NCBI GenBank assembly: GCA_021828225.1 | Contig: JAKASH010000017.1 | Span: forward strand, 1 to 15,386 | Length of the DNA stretch: 15,386 nucleotides | Direction of reading: 5' to 3' | Source: Acidobacteriota bacterium | Lineage (GTDB): Bacteria; Acidobacteriota; Terriglobia; UBA7540 | Shown: positions 1-8,259 of the stretch, piece by piece | Layout of the letters: the number at the start of each line of letters is the position of its first letter | How positions within the stretch are numbered: position 1 is the stretch's first letter | The notes under the pieces: model-generated | What the model saw: only the letters and a program-made list of their open reading frames with translations | Told to the model about the DNA's origin: nothing | The model's database searches: none | Position numbers and translations under genes: made by a program

Positions 1-51
1 AGAATTCTTCAGCAGGGCGCGGAATATATCGCCCAGGTGAGTGGCTTGTAG
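1..51 (+). CDS. Possible C-terminal tail of a plus-strand gene (partial)
   Basis: Frame 1 is open from the window edge to a TAG at 49-51 and encodes the 16-residue tail RILQQGAEYIAQVSGL. The composition is protein-like and a gene here would converge on the minus-strand cluster, which fits the hairpin-bearing gap that follows. Sixteen codons are too few to recognise a family, and the other frames at this edge are also open for short distances. This is only a candidate that the upstream sequence would settle. Confidence 0.25.
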   Translation, partial: RILQQGAEYIAQVSGL

Positions 52-366
52 TGAAGACCTTTTGAACCCGGCAACGCAAAATCAACGGCTTGCCGGAAAA
101 TTAAGCCCCAGTTGTCAAAGTCGGGCTAACGTTGACACGACCCTGTGCTCGTGTCCTCGCTTGGACCGAAGCACAACTGTCCATAAACGTTTCCGCTGAA
201 CAGCCTGCCGCCATTGCAAAGTGAGACCACCACATAAGCTCATAGGAAGGCGGCCGACTTTGCAGAATACCCGTCAGGAGCCCGAGTACACAGTTCTTGA
301 AAGTTCTCTACGATCGGGTCCGCAGAGTGAATCGCCCAAGGTTGCTGTATTCAAACACGCAACCCC
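52..366. other. Non-coding gap with two small hairpins
   Basis: I see no convincing gene in these 315 bases. There are two perfect dyads. One is CCGGCAA at 68-74 with TTGCCGG at 90-96 (15-nt loop). The other is GACACGA at 134-140 with TCGTGTC at 149-155 (8-nt loop). Neither is followed by a T-tract on either strand, so they are not textbook intrinsic terminators. They could still mark the 3' end of the minus-strand transcript that leaves the permease gene at 367, or of a convergent gene ending at 51. Confidence 0.4.
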
Positions 367-1377
367 CTATCTGATATTATTGCTGAACCCAAGCCCAACA
401 ATGGCAAACAAGAGTAATACAATCCCCCATCGCAAACGCCGTGTGGCGGAAATCGGTGCGTGTCGCCATTCGCCAGTGATAACGCCAAGAAGATTGGCAA
501 CCAACACTATCGATCCCATCAGGATTGCCCATCCTAATGACGGGCCTAGCTCGCCCAACTGACGTGCCCCGACGCCATAAAACACAAAGCCGCTTATCCA
601 CAAAACTCCCATCAGGGCGCCGAATACAAAGTACCTCTTCGTATGGGCGTTCCGAAAGTTAACAAAGCTCCTGTTGCGCCAGAGCAACATTCCCGCATAC
701 CCAGCATTGCACAAAAACAAAGCAACGGTTAGCAGCGCCCAGACGAGGTTAGGTGCCATCGCAGCAGGGACGCCCTGGCTCTCGGCCCGGTTGATGATTC
801 CTGCGCCATATACGAATCCAAGATTTCCGCATGCCGACAACACACCTGAAACTACGCATACCGCTAGACCTTTCGTATAAGAAAGAGTCGATTCCGGCTC
901 GGGAACCTGCTCCTTCCACTTTCCCGCCCAAGAGCAGACCGCGACTCCCAAAAGCATCAAGGTTAGCGAGAACCCTGTCGCGGCAACTTTAGCAGTAGAC
1001 AAACTGTGGGCCGTAGAGAGCATGGGCATAAGCGTGCCGACTACAGCTGTAAGTCCCAGGATCACCGCAAAACCCAATGACATACCGACTGCGGTAACTC
1101 CCAGGCCAAACGTCAGGGCGCCAATCCCCCATCCCAATCCAAAGAGAAGGACAATCAGCAGTGTTGTGGCGTGAACGGAAGCAAGAATATGGAACGCGTG
1201 CGGAATGCCCGCCAGCACGAGAGCCCAGGGAGCCACTAGGTATGCGGTGCAGGCAAAGACGAGCCAGGTATTTTCCCACTTCCATGGTCTGGTCCACTTC
1301 ATCGGGAGCATGAAGCTGCCCTGGCACACGCCTCCCGCCAAAACCGCGAGCAACCCGATCAGTTGGCCTTCAGGCAC
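367..1377 (-). CDS. RhaT-like sugar/H+ symporter (10-TM inner-membrane permease)
   Basis: A 336-residue polytopic membrane protein resembling the L-rhamnose/proton symporter RhaT (E. coli RhaT is 344 aa). It has about ten hydrophobic segments. It also has the family-like stretch PMKWTRPWKWENTW near residues 20-35 and the Gly-rich pair GWGIGALTFGLG / GMSLGFAVILG followed by VGTLMP. The start chosen is GTG at 1377, not the longer reading to 1482. GTG has AGGAA 7 nt upstream and gives the normal family length, whereas the long form would add 35 polar residues and overlap the upstream gene by 113 bp. It overlaps the PLP-enzyme stop by 8 bp, so it is the last gene of a coupled operon. No rhamnose isomerase, kinase or aldolase is nearby, so the substrate is probably another sugar or sugar derivative. 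The fold family is well supported and the substrate is not known. Confidence 0.85.
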   Translation of the reverse strand: MPEGQLIGLLAVLAGGVCQGSFMLPMKWTRPWKWENTWLVFACTAYLVAPWALVLAGIPHAFHILASVHATTLLIVLLFGLGWGIGALTFGLGVTAVGMSLGFAVILGLTAVVGTLMPMLSTAHSLSTAKVAATGFSLTLMLLGVAVCSWAGKWKEQVPEPESTLSYTKGLAVCVVSGVLSACGNLGFVYGAGIINRAESQGVPAAMAPNLVWALLTVALFLCNAGYAGMLLWRNRSFVNFRNAHTKRYFVFGALMGVLWISGFVFYGVGARQLGELGPSLGWAILMGSIVLVANLLGVITGEWRHAPISATRRLRWGIVLLLFAIVGLGFSNNIR

Positions 1378-2503
1378 GGTTGAATTCCTGTCTGGAAAGA
1401 ATTCCTTCAAGGCTCGTAAGGTAGCGGTCGATGTCCGCGGAGTCATTGTAAAGGTGGACAGAGGCACGCACGCGCCCATCACCGCCCCAAACGGTCACGC
1501 GTTCCTTTTGCAGCTCCGCCCCGATCTCCTCGGCTTTGGGATGGGCAAACGCCACAATCCCGGAAGCGCATTCGGGCTCGGCAGGCGTCAGCAGATCGAG
1601 TCCAAGCCTGGCGAGCCCGGTACGGAGATTGGCCACAAGCGGCTGCAGTTCGCGATAAATGTTCTCAACCCCGACGCGCAGGAGGAACTCCAGGCTCTGC
1701 TTTAGCGCAAAGATCGAAGGAAAGTTCGGCATGCCCACCTGCAATTGGGCCGCGCCCTCTTTGAGCTCGTAAGTTTCAAATCGTTTTTCAGAGAATATGT
1801 TCTTCACCGAGTACCATCCAACCATCGCAGGCTGCAAGCTCGCGCGGAAACGCGGGCTGGTGTAAACAACACCCAGCCCGTGCGGCCCGAGCAGCCACTT
1901 GAAGCTGCTCGACATGAGGTAATCGACGCCCTCGACGCTCACCGGACATCTGCCGAGCGCCTGCGTCGCATCAATCGAGACAAGAGCCCCAACCTTCGCG
2001 GCCGCACTTGCGATTTTCTGCACAAATGGCAAATAGACTCCCGTTTTGTAGCTGACCAGGCTGAGGGAAATCAGGCGCGTTCGCGAACATACATTCTCCG
2101 CCGCTTTCTCCCAGTCAAGTTTGCCTCCTCGGCCGGGGAGAACCACAACATCAATTCCCTTCTGCTTCAGGCGTATCCAGGGAAGTACATTGGAGGGAAA
2201 TTCCAACTCGCTGATAATCACCTGATCGTGCGGCTTCAATTCCAGCGAGGCCGCCAGAAGGCTTAAGGCTTCCGAAGCACTCGACAGAAACGTGACGTTG
2301 GAGGAATCTGTGCCCAGGAGGCGGGCAGCGAGATCGAGAGTTTCAGCTTCGGCCTTGTGAAGCTGAACGCGGCCCGGCGTCCCGCGAGCCTTTATCTGTG
2401 AATACAGTTGAAAAGCCTTCTCGCATTCGGGATGTGGAAGGCCTTCGGCAGCCGTATCCAAATACGTGACTTCCCTTGCCGTAGGAAACAAGTTCTTGTA
2501 CAT
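1370..2503 (-). CDS. Class-V aminotransferase-fold PLP-dependent enzyme
   Basis: A 377-residue cytoplasmic fold-type I PLP enzyme of the class V group (cysteine desulfurase, isopenicillin-N epimerase, serine-pyruvate transaminase relatives). SASEAL at 75-80 would hold the PLP phosphate. D178 in SIDATQALG would pair with the pyridine nitrogen, with Q181 beside it. K202 in SSSFKWLLGPHGLG is the Schiff-base lysine. R346 near the C-terminus is a candidate substrate-carboxylate ligand. No desulfurase-type reactive-Cys loop is apparent, so epimerase, lyase or aminotransferase chemistry is likelier than sulfur transfer. The ATG at 2503 lies 6 bp after the M20 stop, and GAGGG overlaps that TGA as ribosome binding site. 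Its place between a deacylase and a permease suggests it acts on an amino group freed by the M20 enzyme. The exact reaction cannot be assigned. Confidence 0.85.
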   Translation of the reverse strand: MYKNLFPTAREVTYLDTAAEGLPHPECEKAFQLYSQIKARGTPGRVQLHKAEAETLDLAARLLGTDSSNVTFLSSASEALSLLAASLELKPHDQVIISELEFPSNVLPWIRLKQKGIDVVVLPGRGGKLDWEKAAENVCSRTRLISLSLVSYKTGVYLPFVQKIASAAAKVGALVSIDATQALGRCPVSVEGVDYLMSSSFKWLLGPHGLGVVYTSPRFRASLQPAMVGWYSVKNIFSEKRFETYELKEGAAQLQVGMPNFPSIFALKQSLEFLLRVGVENIYRELQPLVANLRTGLARLGLDLLTPAEPECASGIVAFAHPKAEEIGAELQKERVTVWGGDGRVRASVHLYNDSADIDRYLTSLEGILSRQEFNRA

Positions 2504-2509
2504 TTGCCC

Positions 2510-3652
2510 TCATTGAAAGGTCGTCATCAATCGCCGGTAGACTTCGAAAGCCTTCTCAACCTGATCGAGGTCCACGAACTCGTCCTCGGTGTGCGCCTGC
2601 GCAATGCTTCCCGGACCCATCACAATGCTCGGGACGCCCGCCATTGAGAATTTGCTCGCGTCGCTCCCGAAGGGAACGCCCACCGGCTGAGGATCGAGTC
2701 CGGCATCTCGTAAAGACTGTGAGGCCTGAAGCACAATAGGCGAATTCGCGGGTGTCTCCAGGGGCCAATCCTGGAGCACCGCAGGTTCCACAATCACTTC
2801 AAGATCGTGGTCGGCGCCTCGAAGCTCCTGAAGCTGCTTCTTGATATCGTCAAGCGCTGAAGACGCTTGCTCGCCGGGAACGAGGCGCCGGTCGATTTCG
2901 ATCCAGCAGAACTCGGGAACCACGTTTACCTGAGTTCCACCCTCTATCAATCCGACGTTCAAAGTGGGAGATCCTACTAAAGGATGGCTCAAAGCCCGCA
3001 TTCGCTTGGCATATTCAGCGAGCGTATCGATAACGCGGGCCATATGTTCGATGGCATTGGCGCCCAGATGCGGTTCCGAACTGTGCGCTGACTTGCCTCG
3101 CGTTGTAATTCGAAAACGAACACAGCCTTTACTGGCGATCGCAATTTTCATTTCCGTAGGCTCAGCAACCACTGCCGCTGAGGCCTGGATGTTCTCGCAC
3201 AGTTTAGCCACCCCTCGATAGGAATGTTCCTCATCAGCGGCGGCAACCACCCACACGTCGCACACGGGATTTTGCCCGGACACCTTCAAATCGGCAACGG
3301 CGTGCATCATGGCTGCCAGTCCGGCCTTCGTGTCGCAAGCTCCCCGCCCATACATCCGTCCGTTGCTGACGGCGGGCTCAAACGGCGGGACAATCATGTC
3401 CTCAACTCCGGCCGTGTCCACGTGCGCTTCAAAAATGATTTTCCCGCTCTTGCTCTGCCCGGGAGCGAGCGCGATCACATTCGGGCGGTCGGGCAGCACT
3501 TCCTGCTTCCAGACCTCGATCCCACGGCTCTCGAAAAAGTCCAGGATATACCGCTGTATCTCAAGTTCCGGCCTGCCGTTGGGGTAAGCAGGATTCACGC
3601 TATTGATGCGGATCAAATCAGCTAAAGTTTGAACAACCGGTGAATAAGCCAT
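2510..3652 (-). CDS. M20 family metallopeptidase / deacylase (ArgE-DapE type)
   Basis: A 380-residue di-metal amidohydrolase of the M20 family. Numbered from the TTG triplet at 3655, the metal and catalytic residues are all present. They are H78 and D80 (EAHVDT), bridging D108 (GACDTKAG), general base E142 with metal ligand E143 (ADEEH), E165 (AEPTE) and H355 (AQAHTEDEF). The dimerisation-domain H191 (KSAHSSEP) is also there. I place the start at ATG 3652, which overlaps the upstream TGA by one base (TGATG). No Shine-Dalgarno is visible, so it is probably translated by re-initiation. M20 enzymes remove N-acyl groups or cleave short peptides. ArgE, DapE and carboxypeptidase-like roles cannot be separated here. 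No arginine or lysine pathway genes are adjacent, so a catabolic deacylase is the better guess. Confidence 0.88.
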   Translation of the reverse strand: MAYSPVVQTLADLIRINSVNPAYPNGRPELEIQRYILDFFESRGIEVWKQEVLPDRPNVIALAPGQSKSGKIIFEAHVDTAGVEDMIVPPFEPAVSNGRMYGRGACDTKAGLAAMMHAVADLKVSGQNPVCDVWVVAAADEEHSYRGVAKLCENIQASAAVVAEPTEMKIAIASKGCVRFRITTRGKSAHSSEPHLGANAIEHMARVIDTLAEYAKRMRALSHPLVGSPTLNVGLIEGGTQVNVVPEFCWIEIDRRLVPGEQASSALDDIKKQLQELRGADHDLEVIVEPAVLQDWPLETPANSPIVLQASQSLRDAGLDPQPVGVPFGSDASKFSMAGVPSIVMGPGSIAQAHTEDEFVDLDQVEKAFEVYRRLMTTFQ

Positions 3653-4392
3653 CAAATAATATTGGGTGGTAAAGATAACCTTTCGAGAGTGTTCCAGGCT
3701 TTCTGGATGTGGCGATCTCCCTGCTGCAGGGCGATCGTCAGGTGTCCGGGAAGCAGAGCATCGACTTTCTGCCTGGCGAGCTTCTCGATGCTTCGAGCGT
3801 ATTGCTGCAGGTCGCAGTCCCAGACGTTGGTCATCAGGAGCTTGCCGTCATGGAAAACGGTGTCGCCGGGGAAAAGGATGGATTTCCCGTCTTCGTTCAA
3901 TACCAGGGAGAGCATACCGGAGCAATGGCCAGGCGTCTCGAGAACCCGCAGCTCGACGTCGCCGATCCTGAAGCGGTCTTCCTCTTTGAGAGTGTGCGCA
4001 ACTGGGCAGGCGCGGAAAACATAATCCGAAGGGTAGAAGCCTCCCTTCTTGGCGATGCTAAGGCTGACGCGCTCTTCGTCGCCCTTGCTGAGGTACTCGG
4101 CGGCTTCTCGGGACGCCGCCACTTCAACCCCAAAACGGTTTCTCCATTCGCAAGTCGCCCCGGCATGGTCGGCGTGCGCATGCGTCAACACGACGTATTT
4201 GAGCCGTTGCGGATCGAGGCCGTCAAACCGCAGGTTTTGGAGGATGGGCTCGATGGTGATCCCCGCCCCGGCGTCAACCAGGGCCAGCGCGCCGCCGCCG
4301 TCAATCACGTAAACGTGGCAATCATGCTCCTCGGACAGGCTGAAGCCGAGAGCGCCACCGCCCACCAGATACACTCTTTCGGAAAGTCGCAT
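3652..4392 (-). CDS. Metallo-beta-lactamase-fold hydrolase
   Basis: A 246-residue cytoplasmic MBL-fold protein with a complete dinuclear metal site. The ligands are H71-x-H73-x-D75-H76 in THAHADH, H156 in ETPGHCSGM, D177 in FPGDTVF and H217 in LLPGH. There is no signal peptide, so it is unlikely to be an exported antibiotic beta-lactamase. Glyoxalase II-like or lactone/thioester hydrolase activity is the usual range for this group. The ATG at 4392 has GAGGA 7 nt upstream, inside the end of the oxidoreductase gene 3 bp away. If the neighbouring Gfo/Idh enzyme oxidises a sugar to a lactone, this hydrolase would be placed to open it. That link is inference. Confidence 0.85.
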   Translation of the reverse strand: MRLSERVYLVGGGALGFSLSEEHDCHVYVIDGGGALALVDAGAGITIEPILQNLRFDGLDPQRLKYVVLTHAHADHAGATCEWRNRFGVEVAASREAAEYLSKGDEERVSLSIAKKGGFYPSDYVFRACPVAHTLKEEDRFRIGDVELRVLETPGHCSGMLSLVLNEDGKSILFPGDTVFHDGKLLMTNVWDCDLQQYARSIEKLARQKVDALLPGHLTIALQQGDRHIQKAWNTLERLSLPPNII

Positions 4393-4395
4393 GGT

Positions 4396-5397
4396 TCAAT
4401 CCTCGATCTCAAAATCGTGCCCGGCGTTCGCGGAATCAATCAGGGCCAAAGCCGCGCGCACGGCGCTCCGGGCTTCTCGCGGCGTCACGATCCCCGGTTG
4501 CCGATGATCGCGCACGCAATCGCAGAAATATTCGAGCTCGTCGCGCAAGGCTCCTCGCGCGCTTCCACGGACGCGTGGATCGTAGCTCGTGTCAGGGATT
4601 TGAAAGCCATCCTCGCGCCAAAGGCTGAAGCTCGCCGGGAAAAGGCTAAGGTTGCCCACTCCGCGCTCGCCAACAAGCTGAAATGTGTCATCGAGCATCA
4701 CACCCCCCTGGTCCGGCAATCGCCATTGAACTTCGACGACGCCCAGCGCACCGCCCGCGAATTCCAGAATCCCCCAGAACGTGTCTGGGTTGGCGCTGCC
4801 GGCATGGTTGCGCGTATAGCCGCGGACGCGGCGAACCTGATCTCCGGTGTACCACAACATAAGATCGATGTCATGAATTGCGTTGATGATTGCCGGATGG
4901 CTTCGGCCATACCTGGCCAGCAGCGATTTCGGCCGGTTGCGCCGCGCATACATCGAAATCACTTTGCCGAGGCGGCCCGAGTCAACCTCCTGTTTCAGCA
5001 GCGCATACCGCGTTTCAAACCGCAGGATGTGTCCCACCATCAGAATGCCATTCAATGTTTCGGCCGTCTGGATCATAGCATCGCAATCTTCCAGTGACGC
5101 GGCAAAAGGTTTCTCGACAAAGACCGCCTTGCCCCGCTCGAGAGCCGCGATCACCGGCTGCCGGTGCGCGCTCTCCGGAGTGACCACGTCGATAGCCTGC
5201 ACGGCAGGGTCATCGTAAAGCTCCTCGATGCTTGAACAGACGTGCGGAATTCCAAAATCCCGCGCTACGTCTTCTGCGGTCTTACGGACGGCGTCAAAAG
5301 CAGCAACCACCTCCGCGCCACGGACGCCGCGATATGCCATCAGGTGGCTCTGGCCAAAGAGCCCGCAGCCAACAAGACCTATGCGAACTTGATCCAT
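4396..5397 (-). CDS. Gfo/Idh/MocA family NAD(P)-dependent oxidoreductase
   Basis: A 333-residue two-domain dehydrogenase. The N-terminal Rossmann fold has GLVGCGLFG at 7-15. The family signature E95-K96-P97 (VEKPFA) is intact, followed by VGHILRFE at 121-128. The catalytic-face motif is IHDIDLMLW, with H175 and D178. Family members oxidise or epimerise sugars and inositols. I start at ATG 5397 (MDQVRIG), preceded by GAGG with 8 nt spacing. A longer reading to 5451 adds 18 charged residues ahead of the Rossmann strand with no benefit. It is the first gene of the compact five-gene set, separated by 117 bp from the exported GH-like gene. Substrate unknown. Confidence 0.88.
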   Translation of the reverse strand: MDQVRIGLVGCGLFGQSHLMAYRGVRGAEVVAAFDAVRKTAEDVARDFGIPHVCSSIEELYDDPAVQAIDVVTPESAHRQPVIAALERGKAVFVEKPFAASLEDCDAMIQTAETLNGILMVGHILRFETRYALLKQEVDSGRLGKVISMYARRNRPKSLLARYGRSHPAIINAIHDIDLMLWYTGDQVRRVRGYTRNHAGSANPDTFWGILEFAGGALGVVEVQWRLPDQGGVMLDDTFQLVGERGVGNLSLFPASFSLWREDGFQIPDTSYDPRVRGSARGALRDELEYFCDCVRDHRQPGIVTPREARSAVRAALALIDSANAGHDFEIED

Positions 5398-5514
5398 CCA
5401 CGTCGCCTCACATTCATTAATCCGTTCCGAAGTTGTTCTCCGGCCACGCACGAGTCTTTCTGAACAGTATTAGTTATACTACCCTCCGATGAATCATATC
5501 CTCACGCTGCCTGA
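5398..5514 (-). promoter_or_regulatory. Gap with small palindrome; possible internal promoter
   Basis: This is the only sizeable break in the lower half of the cluster. On the minus strand it holds TATAAC (5 of 6 to the -10 consensus), inside the dyad AGTAT-TAGTT-ATACT at 5466-5480 (plus-strand reading). No acceptable -35 lies 15-19 bp upstream, so a constitutive promoter is weakly supported. An operator for a separate regulator or a processing site are alternatives. Confidence 0.25.
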
Positions 5515-8214
5515 TCATGCCTGGCGGGCAAGCTCAGCCGAAATTTGATTCCTTACGTAATCGCAGTTCAGGACCTTTTCCACGAGGTCGAGCGGGCGGT
5601 AGTAGTATTGGTTCGACGCTTCATAGCCAATTGCGGAATCCCGGCGCGCGTTGTGAAATTGCCGCACCGACAACTGAATTTCATCCTCGGCGATCTGCAC
5701 CATCTGGTGTCCCAATTGACGCCGCGCTTCGCGACCTGCCGACAGCCATTTCTGCCGCAGGCGGTAGAAGCGGATCTGGTTTGCCACGCTTTGAAAGTGG
5801 AGATAACAAGTCTCTGCAATGCCAAAATCGATCTGCGCCGCTACGATCTTCTGTCGCGGCACGCCCGCCAGCGCTGCCCGGAACGTCTCCAACCCTTTCT
5901 TCCACATGGCAGCCATTTTCTGGAATTGCTCTTCCGCAACCTTGACGGGATAGCTGCCGACCCAATGCTCGTAATCGTCATAAGGAAAGAGCATCATAGT
6001 TGTCTTGTAACCCGTTGGCTGAAGGCGAAGAAGGTTAGCCGGACCATGCTGAGTGGGAATATGGTAAACCACGCCTCCGCCTTCCATGGGATACTGCACA
6101 AAAGCCTCACTGAAAGCTTTCCAGGCGCCGAGAATTTGCGGACCCGCATCACGGCCGTACCTGCGCAACGCCACCTCGCGCAGAACCTCGTCTCCGGAGG
6201 AAGGCAGTGGCGAGACGTAGTATCTCTTCGCGGCTTCAAAATTGGGCGATGGATATCCACCGACGGTCCATGATGCCATGACTCCCTGAATCCCGGGCTT
6301 CACCAGATTTTCGCAATGCTGGACGATCAGATCGGGAACCGGAATGTAGGGTACGGCGGATATTTCCCACGTGCTGCTCCATTGGACCTTGGCCAGCCGC
6401 TTGAGACCGCCTTGCCGCGCAAAGTCCCAATTCCTCAGCGCGCGCGGCCCGGGCCCCACAACTGAGATCGAATACTCGCCCACTTGCGCCGGATGTCCTC
6501 CGCGATCGATACGCTTGCCCCACTCACTTACGCTGAGCAGAGTAACATCTTTGGGAAGTTGAGGAATGAGCTTCGCGGAATCGGCACAGTTCCGAATCCA
6601 ATCCTTGCCCCAGCCCCAATCCCATGCAATGACGTCCGCCGAAGCACTCTTGCGGCGCACTCCATCCCGAAACGTTCGGATGAGTTGGGCAATTACATTT
6701 GAGCCATCGAGCTTTGAACACCGCGAGCAGAATTCTGGGTGGCCGTGGGAAAAACAGTTGGTCAGGTTCTCCGAGGCCGTGATACAGAAGATTCCACCCA
6801 GCCCCGGCGCGCGGGAAAAGATGTGTGCCAGGCTCTCAGAGAGCCACTCGCGCACTTCCGCCGTGCTCGTGCACATGGCAAAAAAGTGGGTGTCGCCGGG
6901 GTCGTGGGTCCCTCTGATTTCCGGATGACGGGCAAAGAATTCCACCGGCATCGAGCGTGGCTCATTAAGGTAGAGGTAAATCCTTACCCCATGTCGGGCG
7001 GCCCGATCGACGAGTTTTCGAAGATTCTGAAGGCGGGTCTCCGAACCTGCCCCAAACTCTGGGAAAATCTTCGAGGGGGCAAGATTCCGCAGCACCGCTT
7101 GCAGCCATACCCCGTTGATGCCCGAGCGGCAAAGTTTGTCCAATAATCCGTCAGGGAATGGATTGATCTTTTCATCCATCAACGGGTCGCCGTAGAGAGC
7201 AAAGTACGAATAAACGTACCGCGGATCAAGGCGGGTATTCCGGCGAACTGTACCATGCGCCAAATATGGGCCTCCGCGGGCCTCCATCTGATCCTGAATG
7301 TAAGAAAAAGCTTCGCGCACTCCCTGAATGTCCTGGCCCACCACACAAACTTCGGTCCGGCTTGTAGCCACTTCAAAACTTCCGGGCGCATGAGAAATCG
7401 AGGGATCAATTTCGATTCGGATTACCTTCGGTAGTGGCCTCTCGTCCTTTCCGAGGCTCACCTCACTACCCATGGCCGCCGCCAGGTACGCCTGAAAGTC
7501 CTTAACGAGATCGAGAGAAACTCCCGAGCCCGGGGAGGGATCTAGCAGCGTCCAGCCCGTGCTCAAATCGACTTCGTTTCCCGAGGCCTTACTTGACGGA
7601 TCACGGCGTGATGAAATTTGAGTGCTACTCAGCCGCTCAATAAAGGCAAAAGCGGGCTCGCCGACTCGCCCGATCGACGCGCCTATAGTCTTCCTGACTA
7701 TTTCTTTAATTTCTGCCGCGCGCCGGCGCGCGAGTGGAGAAGGCGGCGAATAGTGCAGTCTCTCGCACTTGGGTTTCAGCATCCCAAGTTTGATCCACAG
7801 GAAATCGTCTTCTTTCAAATGGTATTCGTATTCCTGAGGGCTCCAGCCCAGAAGCTCCATTAACTGGTCGTCGGGCAGAATGTGCCAGTTCTGGCGGATG
7901 ACCGTGATATAGATCCTGCGGAGACGATCTTCGGAGATCTCGAGTTTCCTCGGCAGGCCCATCGATGAGCCAATTTCAAGAACGTTTTCTGGAGTTGTTC
8001 CAAGAACTCGAGCCAATCTGTCAGTATTCGCCAGTTCCCAGTTACGCCAGATAAAGAGGTGAAGACGGTCCGGGAAATGCGGCTCGGGGATTGGTTTCGG
8101 GGCAGGGGCACCCTGCTCGATAGGAATCTCCTGCGCTTCGAGCCGGCCTACAAATGGCCGGGACAGCACAAGAGCATAAACAGCGCCTTGCTCAAGAAAC
8201 TTGCGTCGATCCAT
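5515..8214 (-). CDS. Tat-exported glycoside-hydrolase-like protein A, with GH20b/GH67N-like domain
   Basis: An 899-residue protein. A twin-arginine signal (MDRRKFLEQ plus a hydrophobic stretch to about residue 28) predicts folded export. Residues 52-86 and 103-137 are two copies of a helical motif with N-W (RNW at 57-59, QNW at 108-110) and LG(T/W)(T/S). Residues 230-320 resemble the domain that precedes the barrel in GH20 and GH67 enzymes (VIRIEID, then VVGQDIQGVREAFSYIQ). Residues 330-650 look like a TIM barrel, with YLYLNEPR (413-420), ITASEN with E482, C487/C496/C499, WDWGWG (531-536) and SWTVGGYPSPN. A helical C-terminal domain follows. I cannot place it in a numbered GH family. The overall plan resembles GH20-like and DUF4838-type proteins. 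It lies 45 bp downstream of its shorter paralog, probably co-transcribed, with a weak ribosome binding site. Glycosidase activity is inference. Confidence 0.75.
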   Translation of the reverse strand: MDRRKFLEQGAVYALVLSRPFVGRLEAQEIPIEQGAPAPKPIPEPHFPDRLHLFIWRNWELANTDRLARVLGTTPENVLEIGSSMGLPRKLEISEDRLRRIYITVIRQNWHILPDDQLMELLGWSPQEYEYHLKEDDFLWIKLGMLKPKCERLHYSPPSPLARRRAAEIKEIVRKTIGASIGRVGEPAFAFIERLSSTQISSRRDPSSKASGNEVDLSTGWTLLDPSPGSGVSLDLVKDFQAYLAAAMGSEVSLGKDERPLPKVIRIEIDPSISHAPGSFEVATSRTEVCVVGQDIQGVREAFSYIQDQMEARGGPYLAHGTVRRNTRLDPRYVYSYFALYGDPLMDEKINPFPDGLLDKLCRSGINGVWLQAVLRNLAPSKIFPEFGAGSETRLQNLRKLVDRAARHGVRIYLYLNEPRSMPVEFFARHPEIRGTHDPGDTHFFAMCTSTAEVREWLSESLAHIFSRAPGLGGIFCITASENLTNCFSHGHPEFCSRCSKLDGSNVIAQLIRTFRDGVRRKSASADVIAWDWGWGKDWIRNCADSAKLIPQLPKDVTLLSVSEWGKRIDRGGHPAQVGEYSISVVGPGPRALRNWDFARQGGLKRLAKVQWSSTWEISAVPYIPVPDLIVQHCENLVKPGIQGVMASWTVGGYPSPNFEAAKRYYVSPLPSSGDEVLREVALRRYGRDAGPQILGAWKAFSEAFVQYPMEGGGVVYHIPTQHGPANLLRLQPTGYKTTMMLFPYDDYEHWVGSYPVKVAEEQFQKMAAMWKKGLETFRAALAGVPRQKIVAAQIDFGIAETCYLHFQSVANQIRFYRLRQKWLSAGREARRQLGHQMVQIAEDEIQLSVRQFHNARRDSAIGYEASNQYYYRPLDLVEKVLNCDYVRNQISAELARQA

Positions 8215-8259
8215 TCTGGCTCTACCTATCTCGCCTGGTTGACTGCTGGCAATAGTCCG

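Noticed and set aside
52..100. tRNA-like T-loop reading (GGGTTCAAAAGG on the minus strand)
   Set aside because: The flanking stem does not pair and there is no acceptor, D or anticodon arm around it.
221..562. 113-codon plus-strand frame in the left gap
   Set aside because: It runs into the antisense of the permease gene, has no ribosome binding site and no recognisable protein features.
1378..1482. N-terminal extension of the permease to 1482
   Set aside because: It would overlap the PLP-enzyme gene by 113 bp and add polar residues before the first membrane segment. GTG 1377 has a proper ribosome binding site.
1745..2266. 173-codon plus-strand frame
   Set aside because: It is a shadow of the PLP-enzyme gene, with Arg/Gln-rich low-complexity translation.
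3709..5097. 462-codon open frame on the plus strand
   Set aside because: It lies antisense across the MBL and Gfo/Idh genes, both with full family motifs on the other strand. Its own translation shows no domain pattern, and long antisense frames are common in GC-rich genes.
5545..6273. 242-codon plus-strand frame
   Set aside because: It is antisense to the C-terminal half of GH-like protein A, which is supported by alignment to its paralog.
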